Position numbers and translations under genes: made by a program. From an uncultured Lachnospiraceae bacterium (GTDB taxonomy: Bacteria > Bacillota > Clostridia > Lachnospirales > Lachnospiraceae): a stretch of DNA of 5,411 nt. The stretch spans positions 1-5,411 of the forward strand of contig CAMPBP010000111.1 of the NCBI GenBank assembly GCA_946639085.1, given 5' to 3'. The first letter of the stretch is position 1, and each line of letters begins with the position of its first letter. The notes under the pieces were generated by a model. That model was not told the DNA's origin. It worked only from the letters and a program-made list of their open reading frames with translations, and ran no database searches. Shown piece after piece: positions 1-5,411 of the stretch.

Positions 1-2
1 CA

Positions 3-233
3 ACAGGTAACACCCCTGACGGACGTAGAAAAGGACAGCCTTTCGCTCCCGGTGCAAACCCGATGCACAGACGTGATACTCACGGTGCAGTTGCTTCACT
101 TTCATCTGTTGCTAAGCTTCCTTTCATGGATTCTCAGGACGGTATCTCAAATACCTTCACGATCATCCCCTCAGCACTCGGTAAGGAAGATCAGATCTTC
201 GCAGGTGATATCGAAGTAGATCTTAACAAATAA
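3..233 (+). CDS. pflB: Pyruvate formate-lyase catalytic body, C-terminal end (5'-partial; lacks the glycyl radical domain)
   Basis: Formate C-acetyltransferase converts pyruvate and CoA to acetyl-CoA and formate in the cytoplasm of fermenting anaerobes. Only the last 76 residues are visible; the reading frame is open to the left edge. Matches to the PFL family include [18 protein letters not shown] (visible residues 3-20), [15 protein letters not shown] (27-41) and [16 protein letters not shown] (46-61). The active-site cysteine pair lies upstream of the window. In ordinary PFL the chain continues from the LGK segment through a short linker into the glycyl radical domain. Here it ends 15 residues after that segment ([15 protein letters not shown], then TAA). 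The missing domain is encoded at 483-725 in the same frame, but a second in-frame stop at 255-257 and two new ribosome binding sites lie between, so this is not a simple point mutation. Family assignment is very secure; that the protein is a natural body subunit is a strong inference. Confidence 0.93.
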   Translation, partial: TGNTPDGRRKGQPFAPGANPMHRRDTHGAVASLSSVAKLPFMDSQDGISNTFTIIPSALGKEDQIFAGDIEVDLNK

Positions 234-248
234 ATTTACAACAATTAC

Positions 249-254
249 AGGAGG
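249..254 (+). promoter_or_regulatory. Ribosome binding site for the small cysteine-containing gene
   Basis: AGGAGG ends 8 bases before the ATG at 263. This favours that ATG over the in-frame GTG at 254, which overlaps the Shine-Dalgarno sequence itself. It lies in the 29-base gap after the PFL body and shows that the small gene is meant to be translated. Confidence 0.8.
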
Positions 255-262
255 TGAACCCC

Positions 263-463
263 ATGGATTCAAATGCGATGATTGATGACCTTGTAAAAAT
301 GCTTGACTCGGACATGAGCGCCGGTGTAGGACATGTGAACGTCGACTTCGACGAGAACTCTCAGGGAAAGACCGTTCAGACCATGGGATGCACCGATTGT
401 TCAAGAACTCCCCTGGCATGCAGTGTTCCGACACTTCATCAGGGACTCGACGATTACGAATAA
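263..463 (+). CDS. Small cysteine-containing protein resembling the start of a glycyl radical domain (function unknown)
   Basis: This 66-residue protein lies between the PFL body and the detached glycyl radical domain. I do not recognise a named family. Residues 8-28 align without gaps to residues 9-29 of the protein at 483-725: both have L-x3-L-D, then G-x2-H-[VL]-N-V, with 7 of 21 positions identical and several more conservative. After this the two diverge. There is no RVSGYA radical loop; instead there is a CX2CX6C motif (Cys43, Cys46, Cys53) followed by a [12 protein letters not shown] tail with His59. No signal peptide or membrane segment is seen, so it should be cytoplasmic. The start is ATG 263, chosen from the Shine-Dalgarno sequence; a GTG at 254 is less likely. 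It probably shares a transcript with its neighbours. It may be a diverged copy of the radical domain that docks on the PFL body or binds a metal or Fe-S cluster through its cysteines; this is inference. That it is a real gene is well supported by its position and ribosome binding site. Confidence 0.8.
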   Translation: MDSNAMIDDLVKMLDSDMSAGVGHVNVDFDENSQGKTVQTMGCTDCSRTPLACSVPTLHQGLDDYE

Positions 464-467
464 TCAT

Positions 468-474
468 AAGGAGG
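468..474 (+). promoter_or_regulatory. Ribosome binding site for the glycyl radical subunit
   Basis: AAGGAGG ends 8 bases before the ATG at 483 and starts 4 bases after the stop codon of the preceding gene. It fixes the start at 483 and argues against the longer in-frame GTG start at 423, which would read through the 3' end of the preceding gene. Confidence 0.85.
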
Positions 475-482
475 ACAAAAAT

Positions 483-725
483 ATGGCAGCTAATGCAGCT
501 CAGGTTTCAAACCTTATTTCATTACTTGACGGCTACGTTACCAAAGGCGGACATCACCTTAACGTTAACGTTTTAAACAGAGATACTCTTTTGGATGCAC
601 AGGCTCATCCCGAGAATTATCCTCAGCTTACGATCCGTGTATCGGGTTACGCTGTTAACTTCATTAAGTTAACTCCCGAACAGCAGGCTGATGTTATTTC
701 CCGTACATTCCACGAAGCTATCTAA
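483..725 (+). CDS. Stand-alone glycyl radical domain protein (detached PFL C-terminus, GrcA-like)
   Basis: This 80-residue protein is essentially the C-terminal glycyl radical domain of PFL as an independent polypeptide. It begins with the PFL linker ([10 protein letters not shown], residues 9-18), followed by [18 protein letters not shown] (22-39), [10 protein letters not shown] (42-51) and the radical loop RVSGYAV (52-58), in which Gly55 is the expected radical site. The tail [16 protein letters not shown] (63-78) matches the end of PFL. In the known enzyme this loop inserts beside the active-site cysteines, and the radical is made by the activase. The enterobacterial GrcA (YfiD) protein is a spare domain of this kind used to rescue oxygen-cleaved PFL. 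It differs here: the adjacent PFL body has no radical domain of its own, so this protein is probably an obligatory subunit, not a spare. It is also shorter than GrcA and lacks its N-terminal extension. It is in the same orientation as the body gene and directly upstream of a terminator. Confidence 0.93.
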   Translation: MAANAAQVSNLISLLDGYVTKGGHHLNVNVLNRDTLLDAQAHPENYPQLTIRVSGYAVNFIKLTPEQQADVISRTFHEAI

Positions 726-739
726 TCAAGCTACAACGA

Positions 740-770
740 GAGCCCGGAGAAATACTCCGGGCTCATTTTT
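740..770 (+). terminator. Intrinsic terminator inside the PFL operon, just before pflA
   Basis: A perfect 10-bp GC-rich stem (GAGCCCGGAG at 740-749 with CTCCGGGCTC at 755-764) encloses a 5-base loop and is followed by ATTTTT. It begins 14 bases after the stop codon of the radical-domain gene. Only 14 bases separate the T-run from the pflA start, which leaves no room for a promoter, so pflA probably depends on read-through. The hairpin could also protect the 3' end of the upstream messenger. Confidence 0.88.
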
Positions 771-784
771 ATAAGGAGATCAGT

Positions 785-1549
785 ATGCAGGGAAGAATTC
801 ATTCACTCGAAAGCTTCGGTACGGTTGACGGACCCGGAGTAAGATATGTAGTGTTCTTTCAGGGTTGTCCCATGAGATGTGCTTATTGCCACAATCCGGA
901 CACCTGGGAACTTAACGCAGGCGAACTTATGGATTCGGATTATATCATCGAGCAGTTCGAGCGTAACCGCAGTTTCTATACTACCGGCGGTATCACCGCA
1001 ACAGGCGGAGAACCGCTCATGCAGATAGACTTCCTTACGGAACTCTTTACGAAAGCCAAAGATAAGGATATCCATACGTGTCTCGATTCATCGGGTATAG
1101 CGTTCAATCCAAACAATCCCGAGCTTATGGCTAAGTTTGACAAACTTATCAAAGTTACCGATCTTGTCATGCTTGACATTAAACATATCGATCCCGAAAA
1201 ACACTTCGCACTTACCAAACAGCACAATGAAAACATTCTTGCATTTGCGCAGTATTTAAGTGATAACGGTGTTGATATATGGATAAGACACGTTGTTGTT
1301 CCGGGACTCACCGATGATGATGTTTATCTTGAGAAGCTCGGATACTTTATCGGAGGTCTTAAGACATTAAAGGCTTTGGATGTACTTCCGTATCACACTA
1401 TGGGTGTGGTCAAATATGAGAAGCTAGGTATTGAATATCCGTTAAAGGATGTACCCGCCATGAGTCAGAAAACTGCTTTGGAGAAAAAAGAAGTTATCCT
1501 TAAGGGAATAAAGGAACGTCGCAAAGACGACGGTGTTGAAACAACTTAA
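785..1549 (+). CDS. pflA: Pyruvate formate-lyase-activating enzyme (radical SAM)
   Basis: This 254-residue protein activates PFL by abstracting a hydrogen from the radical-loop glycine, using S-adenosylmethionine and a reduced [4Fe-4S] cluster. The cluster-binding CX3CX2C is present as Cys28, Cys32 and Cys35 (FFQGCPMRCAYCHNPDTW region), preceded by GRIHSLESFGTVDGPGVR (residues 3-20), which is typical of PflA. The GGEP motif that contacts SAM is at 74-77. Other family segments are HTCLD (97-101), VTDLVMLDIK (124-133), WIRHVVVPG (166-174) and LPYH (201-204). Length is close to the usual 245-250 residues. No extra ferredoxin-like cluster insert is seen, consistent with the PFL type and not the glycerol dehydratase-type activases. 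The start ATG 785 has AAGGAG at 773-778. Its target must be the separate glycyl radical protein encoded upstream, unless another PFL exists in the genome. Expression is probably lowered relative to the PFL genes by the terminator immediately upstream. Confidence 0.96.
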   Translation: MQGRIHSLESFGTVDGPGVRYVVFFQGCPMRCAYCHNPDTWELNAGELMDSDYIIEQFERNRSFYTTGGITATGGEPLMQIDFLTELFTKAKDKDIHTCLDSSGIAFNPNNPELMAKFDKLIKVTDLVMLDIKHIDPEKHFALTKQHNENILAFAQYLSDNGVDIWIRHVVVPGLTDDDVYLEKLGYFIGGLKTLKALDVLPYHTMGVVKYEKLGIEYPLKDVPAMSQKTALEKKEVILKGIKERRKDDGVETT

Positions 1550-1571
1550 CTTTTTCTCAAGGAATAACTAC

Positions 1572-1600
1572 TTGTTTATTTCCAAGATATATATTAGAAT
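1572..1600 (+). promoter_or_regulatory. Likely promoter of the ferredoxin gene
   Basis: TTGTTT at 1572-1577 and TAGAAT at 1595-1600 are separated by exactly 17 bases in an A/T-rich stretch and resemble the -35 and -10 boxes of a housekeeping sigma factor (3 of 6 and 5 of 6 matches). Transcription would begin near 1607, giving a leader of about 33 bases. The -35 box is weak, so this is a by-eye prediction. No convincing terminator is seen between pflA and this site, so ferredoxin may also be read from the upstream operon. Confidence 0.55.
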
Positions 1601-1624
1601 TACTACGACAAATAAGTATCAAAC

Positions 1625-1631
1625 AAGGAGG
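1625..1631 (+). promoter_or_regulatory. Ribosome binding site for ferredoxin
   Basis: AAGGAGG ends 8 bases before the ATG at 1640. It decides between two nearby ATG codons: the one at 1635 is only 3 bases away and is in a different frame from the ferredoxin. Confidence 0.8.
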
Positions 1632-1639
1632 ATAATGTT

Positions 1640-1810
1640 ATGGCATTTTGTATTGGTGACAGCTGTGTATCTTGCGGTTCTTGCGAATCTCAGTGTCCTG
1701 TAGGTGCTATCAGCGCCGGCGATTCAAAGTTTGAGATCGATCCCGCTGTTTGCATTTCTTGCGGCGCATGCGCAGGTCAGTGTCCTGTAGGAGCTATAGC
1801 TGAAGAATAA
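1640..1810 (+). CDS. 2[4Fe-4S] ferredoxin, clostridial type
   Basis: This 56-residue electron carrier has two classical cluster motifs: CVSCGSCESQCP with Cys9, Cys12, Cys15 and Cys19, and CISCGACAGQCP with Cys38, Cys41, Cys44 and Cys48. In this fold the first three cysteines of one motif and the last of the other bind each cluster. There is one additional cysteine, Cys4, outside both motifs. Length and internal two-fold symmetry match clostridial ferredoxins of about 55 residues; each half ends in CPVGAI. It acts in the cytoplasm as a low-potential donor and acceptor, for example with pyruvate:ferredoxin oxidoreductase and hydrogenase. Its position 90 bases downstream of pflA on the same strand suggests that it may reduce the activase cluster, but this is inference. 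It has its own likely promoter and a terminator 6 bases after the stop codon, so it can be transcribed alone. Confidence 0.95.
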   Translation: MAFCIGDSCVSCGSCESQCPVGAISAGDSKFEIDPAVCISCGACAGQCPVGAIAEE

Positions 1811-1816
1811 GAAAAC

Positions 1817-1844
1817 AAAAAAAGAGCCTTACGGCTCTTTTTTT
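1817..1844. terminator. Bidirectional terminator between ferredoxin and dnaB
   Basis: The hairpin AGAGCC (1823-1828) / GGCTCT (1833-1838) has a 4-base loop and is flanked by A6 on the left and T6 on the right, so it has a U-tract when transcribed from either side. It can end the ferredoxin transcript on the + strand and the gdpP-rplI-dnaB transcript on the - strand. The dnaB stop codon (1845-1843) overlaps the edge of the T-run. Confidence 0.88.
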
Positions 1845-3186
1845 ATTCTCTTTTGTTGTCTCTTGCAAGATTTGCAAATTTGGTAAGTTCGGGTAACCAT
1901 GCAAGTTCAACCGTTCCGATGGGACCGTTACGCTGCTTGGCTATTATTATCTCCGAGATACCTTTTCTTTCGGTATCTTTGAAATAATAATCTTCTCTGT
2001 ATATGAACATTACCACGTCGGCATCCTGCTCGATGGCTCCCGATTCACGAAGGTCCGAAAGAATAGGACGCTTGTCGGGACGCTGTTCAACCGCACGGCT
2101 TAACTGCGAGAGTGCAATGATCGGTATATTAAGCTCTCTTGCAAGACCTTTGAGGGATCTTGAAATATCGGATATTTCCTGCTGTCTTGATTCGGTTCTG
2201 CCCGATCCCGACATGAGCTGTAAATAGTCGATCATGACAAGGGAAAGGCCGTGCTCAAGTTTGTACTTTCTGCACTTTGAACGAAGCTCCGATACGGTAA
2301 TACCCGGAGTATCGTCTATGATAAGCTTTGATTCACCGATCTGTCCCGCTCCGTCAACCAGCTCTTCCCATTCCGAATCGGTAAGATTACCGGTCCTTAA
2401 CTTTTGAGCATCAACTCCCGACTGAAGTGAGAACATACGGTTTACCAGCTGTTCTTTTGACATTTCCAGTGAGAATATGGCCATACAGGTCTTATTACGT
2501 ATGGCAACGTTCTGCGCGATATTTAAAGCAAATGCAGTTTTACCCATTGAAGGGCGGGCAGCCACAAGTATAAGATCGGCATTTTGAAGTCCTGCGGTCT
2601 TATAATCAAGATCGATAAAGCCTGTGGCAATACCGGTAACGGCTCCCTTGTTTCTTGCGGCGATGGCTATCTTGTTAAGCTGATTGTTTACGGCAACGCT
2701 TATGGGAACATAATCGTTAAAGTTACGCTTCGAAGCGACCTTAAACACATCCTTTTCGGCAGTGTCAAGGATGTAATCAAGGGGTTCTTTTGCGTTGTAA
2801 CAGGAATTGGCTATTCCTTCCGTTACTGTAATAAGTTTCCTGAGCGTAGACTTTTCCGCAATGATGTTTGCGTAATGCTTCGCATTGGCTGCCGTCTGCA
2901 CCGTATTGATGATATCGGTAACAAACGACATGTCGGAAACTTCGGGCGGAACATCTTTCTCTCCAAGTCTGTCATGGATCGTGATAAGATCTGCCGGCTT
3001 TCCCTCATTATAAAGTTCTACAATAGTTTCAAAAAGGATCCTGTTTTGCTTGATATAGAAATCTTCTCCGGTAACTATCTCAGATACGACCATGATCTGG
3101 TCTTTATCCATAAGCATGGCACCGATTGCGGATTTCTCTGCGGCCGCATCATAGGGCATGATCCTTTTCTGCCATTCCTCAGCCAT
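1843..3186 (-). CDS. dnaB: Replicative DNA helicase DnaB
   Basis: This hexameric ATP-driven helicase (called DnaC in Bacillus) unwinds DNA at the replication fork and interacts with primase. With the ATG at 3186 the protein has 447 residues, the usual family length. An N-terminal DnaB domain (about 11-110, beginning [15 protein letters not shown]) is followed by a linker and the RecA-like helicase domain from about 180. Key motifs are Walker A ARPSMGKT (210-217), the catalytic glutamate in FSLEMS (Glu241), Walker [11 protein letters not shown] (316-325, Asp320), the [12 protein letters not shown] motif (358-369), [16 protein letters not shown] (377-392) and KQRNGPIGT near the end (417-425). 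No intein or insertion is seen. A TTG at 3195 is in frame and would add three residues, but the AAAGG sequence upstream is spaced correctly (9 bases) only for the ATG. The start overlaps the rplI stop by 8 bases, which suggests translational coupling. Confidence 0.97.
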   Translation of the reverse strand: MAEEWQKRIMPYDAAAEKSAIGAMLMDKDQIMVVSEIVTGEDFYIKQNRILFETIVELYNEGKPADLITIHDRLGEKDVPPEVSDMSFVTDIINTVQTAANAKHYANIIAEKSTLRKLITVTEGIANSCYNAKEPLDYILDTAEKDVFKVASKRNFNDYVPISVAVNNQLNKIAIAARNKGAVTGIATGFIDLDYKTAGLQNADLILVAARPSMGKTAFALNIAQNVAIRNKTCMAIFSLEMSKEQLVNRMFSLQSGVDAQKLRTGNLTDSEWEELVDGAGQIGESKLIIDDTPGITVSELRSKCRKYKLEHGLSLVMIDYLQLMSGSGRTESRQQEISDISRSLKGLARELNIPIIALSQLSRAVEQRPDKRPILSDLRESGAIEQDADVVMFIYREDYYFKDTERKGISEIIIAKQRNGPIGTVELAWLPELTKFANLARDNKRE

Positions 3187-3628
3187 TTTCTTCAACCTTT
3201 ACTTTAAGTTTGGCCTGAACTTCGGGGTGAAGTTTAACCGTTATCTCATAAGCACCGAAGGCTTTAATCGCTTCGGGAAGTACTATCTTTTTCTTGTCCA
3301 GCTCTACACCGTGCTGTTTCTTTGCCTCTTCGGCAATCTCTTTGGAAGAAACCGAACCGAAAGCTCTTCCGCCTTCTCCGGCCTTCATCTTTACGACTAC
3401 GGTAAGTTTGGAAAGCTCCTCTGCAAACTCTTTTGCTTTAGCAAGGTTTTCTGCCGCTACCTTTGCTTCATTGGCTTTCTGAAGTTTAAGAGTATTTAAA
3501 TTGCCCGAAGAAGCCTCAACACCGAGCTTCTTGGGAAGAATGAAGTTACGTGCATATCCGTCGTTAACTTCAACTATCTGATCTTTCTTACCAAGAGATT
3601 TAACGTCCTGAAGTAATATTACCTTCAT
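3179..3628 (-). CDS. rplI: 50S ribosomal protein L9 (bL9)
   Basis: This 149-residue protein matches the normal length of bL9, which binds 23S rRNA near the L1 stalk and influences reading-frame maintenance. The N-terminal rRNA-binding domain shows [16 protein letters not shown] (1-16) and [16 protein letters not shown] (21-36). A lysine- and alanine-rich long helix follows (about 41-75), and the C-terminal domain carries [17 protein letters not shown] (84-100) and [15 protein letters not shown] (123-137). The ATG overlaps the gdpP stop codon by one base (TAATG) and is preceded by AAGGAGG within the end of gdpP. The gene order gdpP-rplI-dnaB is common in Firmicutes and supports all three assignments. 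Confidence 0.97.
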   Translation of the reverse strand: MKVILLQDVKSLGKKDQIVEVNDGYARNFILPKKLGVEASSGNLNTLKLQKANEAKVAAENLAKAKEFAEELSKLTVVVKMKAGEGGRAFGSVSSKEIAEEAKKQHGVELDKKKIVLPEAIKAFGAYEITVKLHPEVQAKLKVKVEENG

Positions 3629-5411
3629 TAAATTTCTCCTCCTTCTATCATACTGTCGAGGGTGCTCTTTAAGCTTGCGATAACTTCTTCGACAGTACTG
3701 TTTTCTATCTGTGTTCCGGCGATACTCATATGTCCGCCGCCGCCCATTCTTTCCATGACGATCTGAACGTTGAGTTCATCGATGGAACGGGCGCTTATAT
3801 ATATCGTACCCTGGAAATCCGTAAGCACGAAGCTTGCCTTGATACCTTTAATGTTAAGAAGCTCGTTGGCTGCCTGCGCACCGATAACTGTAGGGCTTGA
3901 TATTCCTTCGGTAGCGCACACCGAGATCGCATAAAACTCTCTGTATATTTCGGCATCGCTTACGCAGTCCGCTCTTGTCTTGTATTCGATGGCGTCTTCT
4001 CTGAACATTTTGCGGACTCTTACAACATCCGCACCGTTTCTCTTTAAGAAAGCGGCCGCTTCAAAGGTCTTAACGCCGGTCTTCTGGTTAAAGTTGTTTG
4101 TATCGATCATGATACCCGAATACAGACAATCGGCTTCTTCGTTTCTTATCTTGATGGCATCGGTAGTATACTGCATGATCTCTGATACCATTTCACAGGC
4201 TGAAGATGCGTACGGCTCAACATACGACAATGTTGCGTTCTCCACATATTCCGCACCCTGTCTGTGGTGATCGAGTACGACTATGGATTTTGCTTTCTTT
4301 ATAAGCTCTTCGCATTCGGTCATCTTGGGTTTGTTTACGTCTACGATGACCAAAACCGCGTTGCTTCCTATTTCTTCAAGAGCACGGTTGGAATTGATGA
4401 TCATATCCTGATCGTACTCTGAATTGCCCGTGAACATGTCCACCATGGGCTGCATGGATGTGGTGACCGTGTCAAGAACGATGTATGCCTTACGATCAAG
4501 AGTCTTAGCGATGCGGTAGATTCCGACGCTGGCGCCGAAGCTGTCTACGTCGCCTCTCTTATGACCCATGATAAATACCTGGTCTTTACTCGTGATTATT
4601 TCCATCAAAGCATGTGCTTTAACACGGGCTTTTACTCTCGTATTCTTATCAACCTGCTGGCTCTTTCCGCCGTAATAATTTATCTGGTCGGGTGTCTTTA
4701 CAACCGCCTGATCTCCGCCACGACCCAGAGCAAGGTCGATGGCCGCTCTGGCAAATTCGTAATCCTGAGCGTATGACAAACCGTCGAGACCGACACCTAT
4801 ACTTAGGGTAGCCGCCATATCGTTACCGATGTTAACTGTCTTAACGTCTTCAAGAAGATCGAACTTCATCTCTTTAAGAGCCGCTACCGCACTCTTTCTT
4901 AAGATGACCATATACTTGTCTTTTTCCATCTTTTTGGTGATACCGTCTACGGAAGACATATATTTATTGATCTTTCTTTCGATAAGAGCCGTAAGGAGCG
5001 ATCTTCGTACTTCTTCGACGCTCTCCATAACTTCATCGTAGTTATCAAGATATACAAGACCTATGGCAAGACTTTGATCGTCAACTTCTCTTAATGCAAG
5101 CTTCAAAGCAGTGTTATCAAAAAGGTACAAAGCAATGAGATAGCCCGAAAAATTCTCCGTCTCGATGAGGTTTGAGTTGTCGGCCATTTCCTTGACCGAA
5201 ACTTTCTTTAACTTACATATATAATCGAGATTGTTGTACTTAATCTCCAGTTCATTTTCATTGAAATCGTCGATACCGTCGGGAATCTTGTCTTCGGTAA
5301 GTTCGGGGAAATACGAGGTTATGGATCTGTCGATACCCTTATCGGCAGCGGTAACCTTTTCAAAAGCGGTATTGGACCAAATAATCTTACCGTTCTCGTC
5401 AAGTATCGCAT
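3628..5411 (-). CDS. gdpP: c-di-AMP phosphodiesterase GdpP (DHH/DHHA1 family), 5'-partial
   Basis: GdpP hydrolyses cyclic di-AMP and so affects potassium balance, wall stress and antibiotic tolerance. It is normally a membrane protein of about 650 residues with two N-terminal helices, then PAS, degenerate GGDEF, DHH and DHHA1 domains. Here 593 residues are visible. The frame is open to the window edge, so the membrane segments are missing. The ATG at 5187 is internal: 74 codons upstream of it are open and read as a PAS-like segment ([19 protein letters not shown] at the edge). In visible numbering the modified GGDEF domain has [11 protein letters not shown] (117-127) and GRGGDQAVV (229-237), the pattern typical of GdpP and not of active cyclases. 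The phosphodiesterase part has [12 protein letters not shown] (282-293), DVN (357-359), LDHHRQG (379-385), Asp436 in IDTNNF, and [12 protein letters not shown] (556-567) in DHHA1. All metal-binding motifs look intact. It is the first visible gene of the gdpP-rplI-dnaB cluster, whose promoter lies outside the window. Confidence 0.95.
   Translation of the reverse strand, partial: AILDENGKIIWSNTAFEKVTAADKGIDRSITSYFPELTEDKIPDGIDDFNENELEIKYNNLDYICKLKKVSVKEMADNSNLIETENFSGYLIALYLFDNTALKLALREVDDQSLAIGLVYLDNYDEVMESVEEVRRSLLTALIERKINKYMSSVDGITKKMEKDKYMVILRKSAVAALKEMKFDLLEDVKTVNIGNDMAATLSIGVGLDGLSYAQDYEFARAAIDLALGRGGDQAVVKTPDQINYYGGKSQQVDKNTRVKARVKAHALMEIITSKDQVFIMGHKRGDVDSFGASVGIYRIAKTLDRKAYIVLDTVTTSMQPMVDMFTGNSEYDQDMIINSNRALEEIGSNAVLVIVDVNKPKMTECEELIKKAKSIVVLDHHRQGAEYVENATLSYVEPYASSACEMVSEIMQYTTDAIKIRNEEADCLYSGIMIDTNNFNQKTGVKTFEAAAFLKRNGADVVRVRKMFREDAIEYKTRADCVSDAEIYREFYAISVCATEGISSPTVIGAQAANELLNIKGIKASFVLTDFQGTIYISARSIDELNVQIVMERMGGGGHMSIAGTQIENSTVEEVIASLKSTLDSMIEGGEI
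3638..3644 (-). promoter_or_regulatory. Ribosome binding site for rplI inside the gdpP coding end
   Basis: On the - strand AAGGAGG lies 9 bases before the rplI ATG (3628) and is embedded in the last codons of gdpP. It explains how rplI can be translated strongly although its start overlaps the upstream stop codon. Confidence 0.8.

Noticed and set aside
171..467. 98-codon open frame on the - strand across the PFL small genes
   Set aside because: It runs opposite to three well-supported genes, its product has no recognisable domain, and it lacks a ribosome binding site.
423..482. Longer GTG-initiated form of the glycyl radical protein (100 residues)
   Set aside because: The extra residues are an out-of-frame reading of the preceding gene, and a well-placed AAGGAGG points to the ATG at 483.
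3..725. The split PFL as a frameshift or nonsense pseudogene
   Set aside because: The body and the radical domain are in the same frame but separated by about 250 bases containing another gene, two in-frame stops and two good ribosome binding sites; the radical domain starts cleanly at the linker and all its motifs are intact.
976..1311. 111-codon open frame on the - strand within pflA
   Set aside because: It is antisense to conserved pflA coding sequence and shows no family features.
1561..1586. Imperfect inverted repeat (GGAATAA / TTATTTCC, CTTG / CAAG) overlapping the ferredoxin -35 box as a possible operator
   Set aside because: The arms are short, need a bulge, and do not match a Rex or CcpA site that I know; it may be chance in A/T-rich DNA.
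2584..3207. 207-codon open frame on the + strand
   Set aside because: It lies antisense to dnaB and the end of rplI, has no ribosome binding site or recognisable domain, and reflects the codon use of dnaB.
5185..5187. ATG at 5187 as the gdpP start
   Set aside because: The frame stays open for 74 codons upstream to the window edge and encodes a PAS-like segment expected in GdpP; no well-spaced ribosome binding site precedes this ATG.
1..5411. CRISPR arrays, transposons, tRNA or rRNA genes, riboswitches
   Set aside because: No spaced direct repeats, transposase frames, terminal inverted repeats or conserved RNA folds were seen in either strand; the region is compact and gene-dense.

Overview
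The window looks like part of the chromosome of an anaerobic, fermentative Firmicute, most likely a member of the Lachnospiraceae or a near relative. This rests on a pyruvate formate-lyase (PFL) locus, a clostridial 2[4Fe-4S] ferredoxin, strong AGGAGG ribosome binding sites, moderate GC, and the typical Firmicute gene order gdpP-rplI-dnaB. The genus is not determined.

The left half (about 1-1810, + strand) is a PFL locus with an unusual layout. The C-terminal part of the catalytic body (3-233) stops just before the place where ordinary PFL continues into its glycyl radical domain. That domain is encoded separately as an 80-residue protein (483-725) with an intact RVSGYAV loop. Between them lies a 66-residue gene (263-463). 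Its first half can be aligned without gaps to the start of the detached radical domain, but the radical loop is replaced by a cysteine motif (CX2CX6C). Each gene has its own ribosome binding site. A perfect 10-bp terminator hairpin (740-770) follows, and only 14 bases later the PFL-activating enzyme gene pflA begins (785-1549). A small ferredoxin gene (1640-1810), missed by ORF callers with a 60-residue limit, has its own likely promoter and is a plausible electron source for the activase.

The right half (1843-5411, - strand) is a compact housekeeping cluster read toward the left: a 5'-truncated gdpP (c-di-AMP phosphodiesterase; the reading frame runs off the window edge through a PAS-like region), rplI (ribosomal protein bL9) and dnaB (replicative helicase). 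The genes overlap by 1 and 8 bases. The two halves converge on one A/T-flanked hairpin at 1817-1844 that can terminate transcription both ways.

Working model: PFL here is assembled from a body and a replaceable glycyl radical subunit. PflA, perhaps reduced by the neighbouring ferredoxin, installs the radical on the small subunit. The cysteine-containing middle protein may occupy the same docking site or help maintain or repair the enzyme. The split itself is seen in the sequence; the roles are inference. No intergenic stretch exceeds 100 bases.
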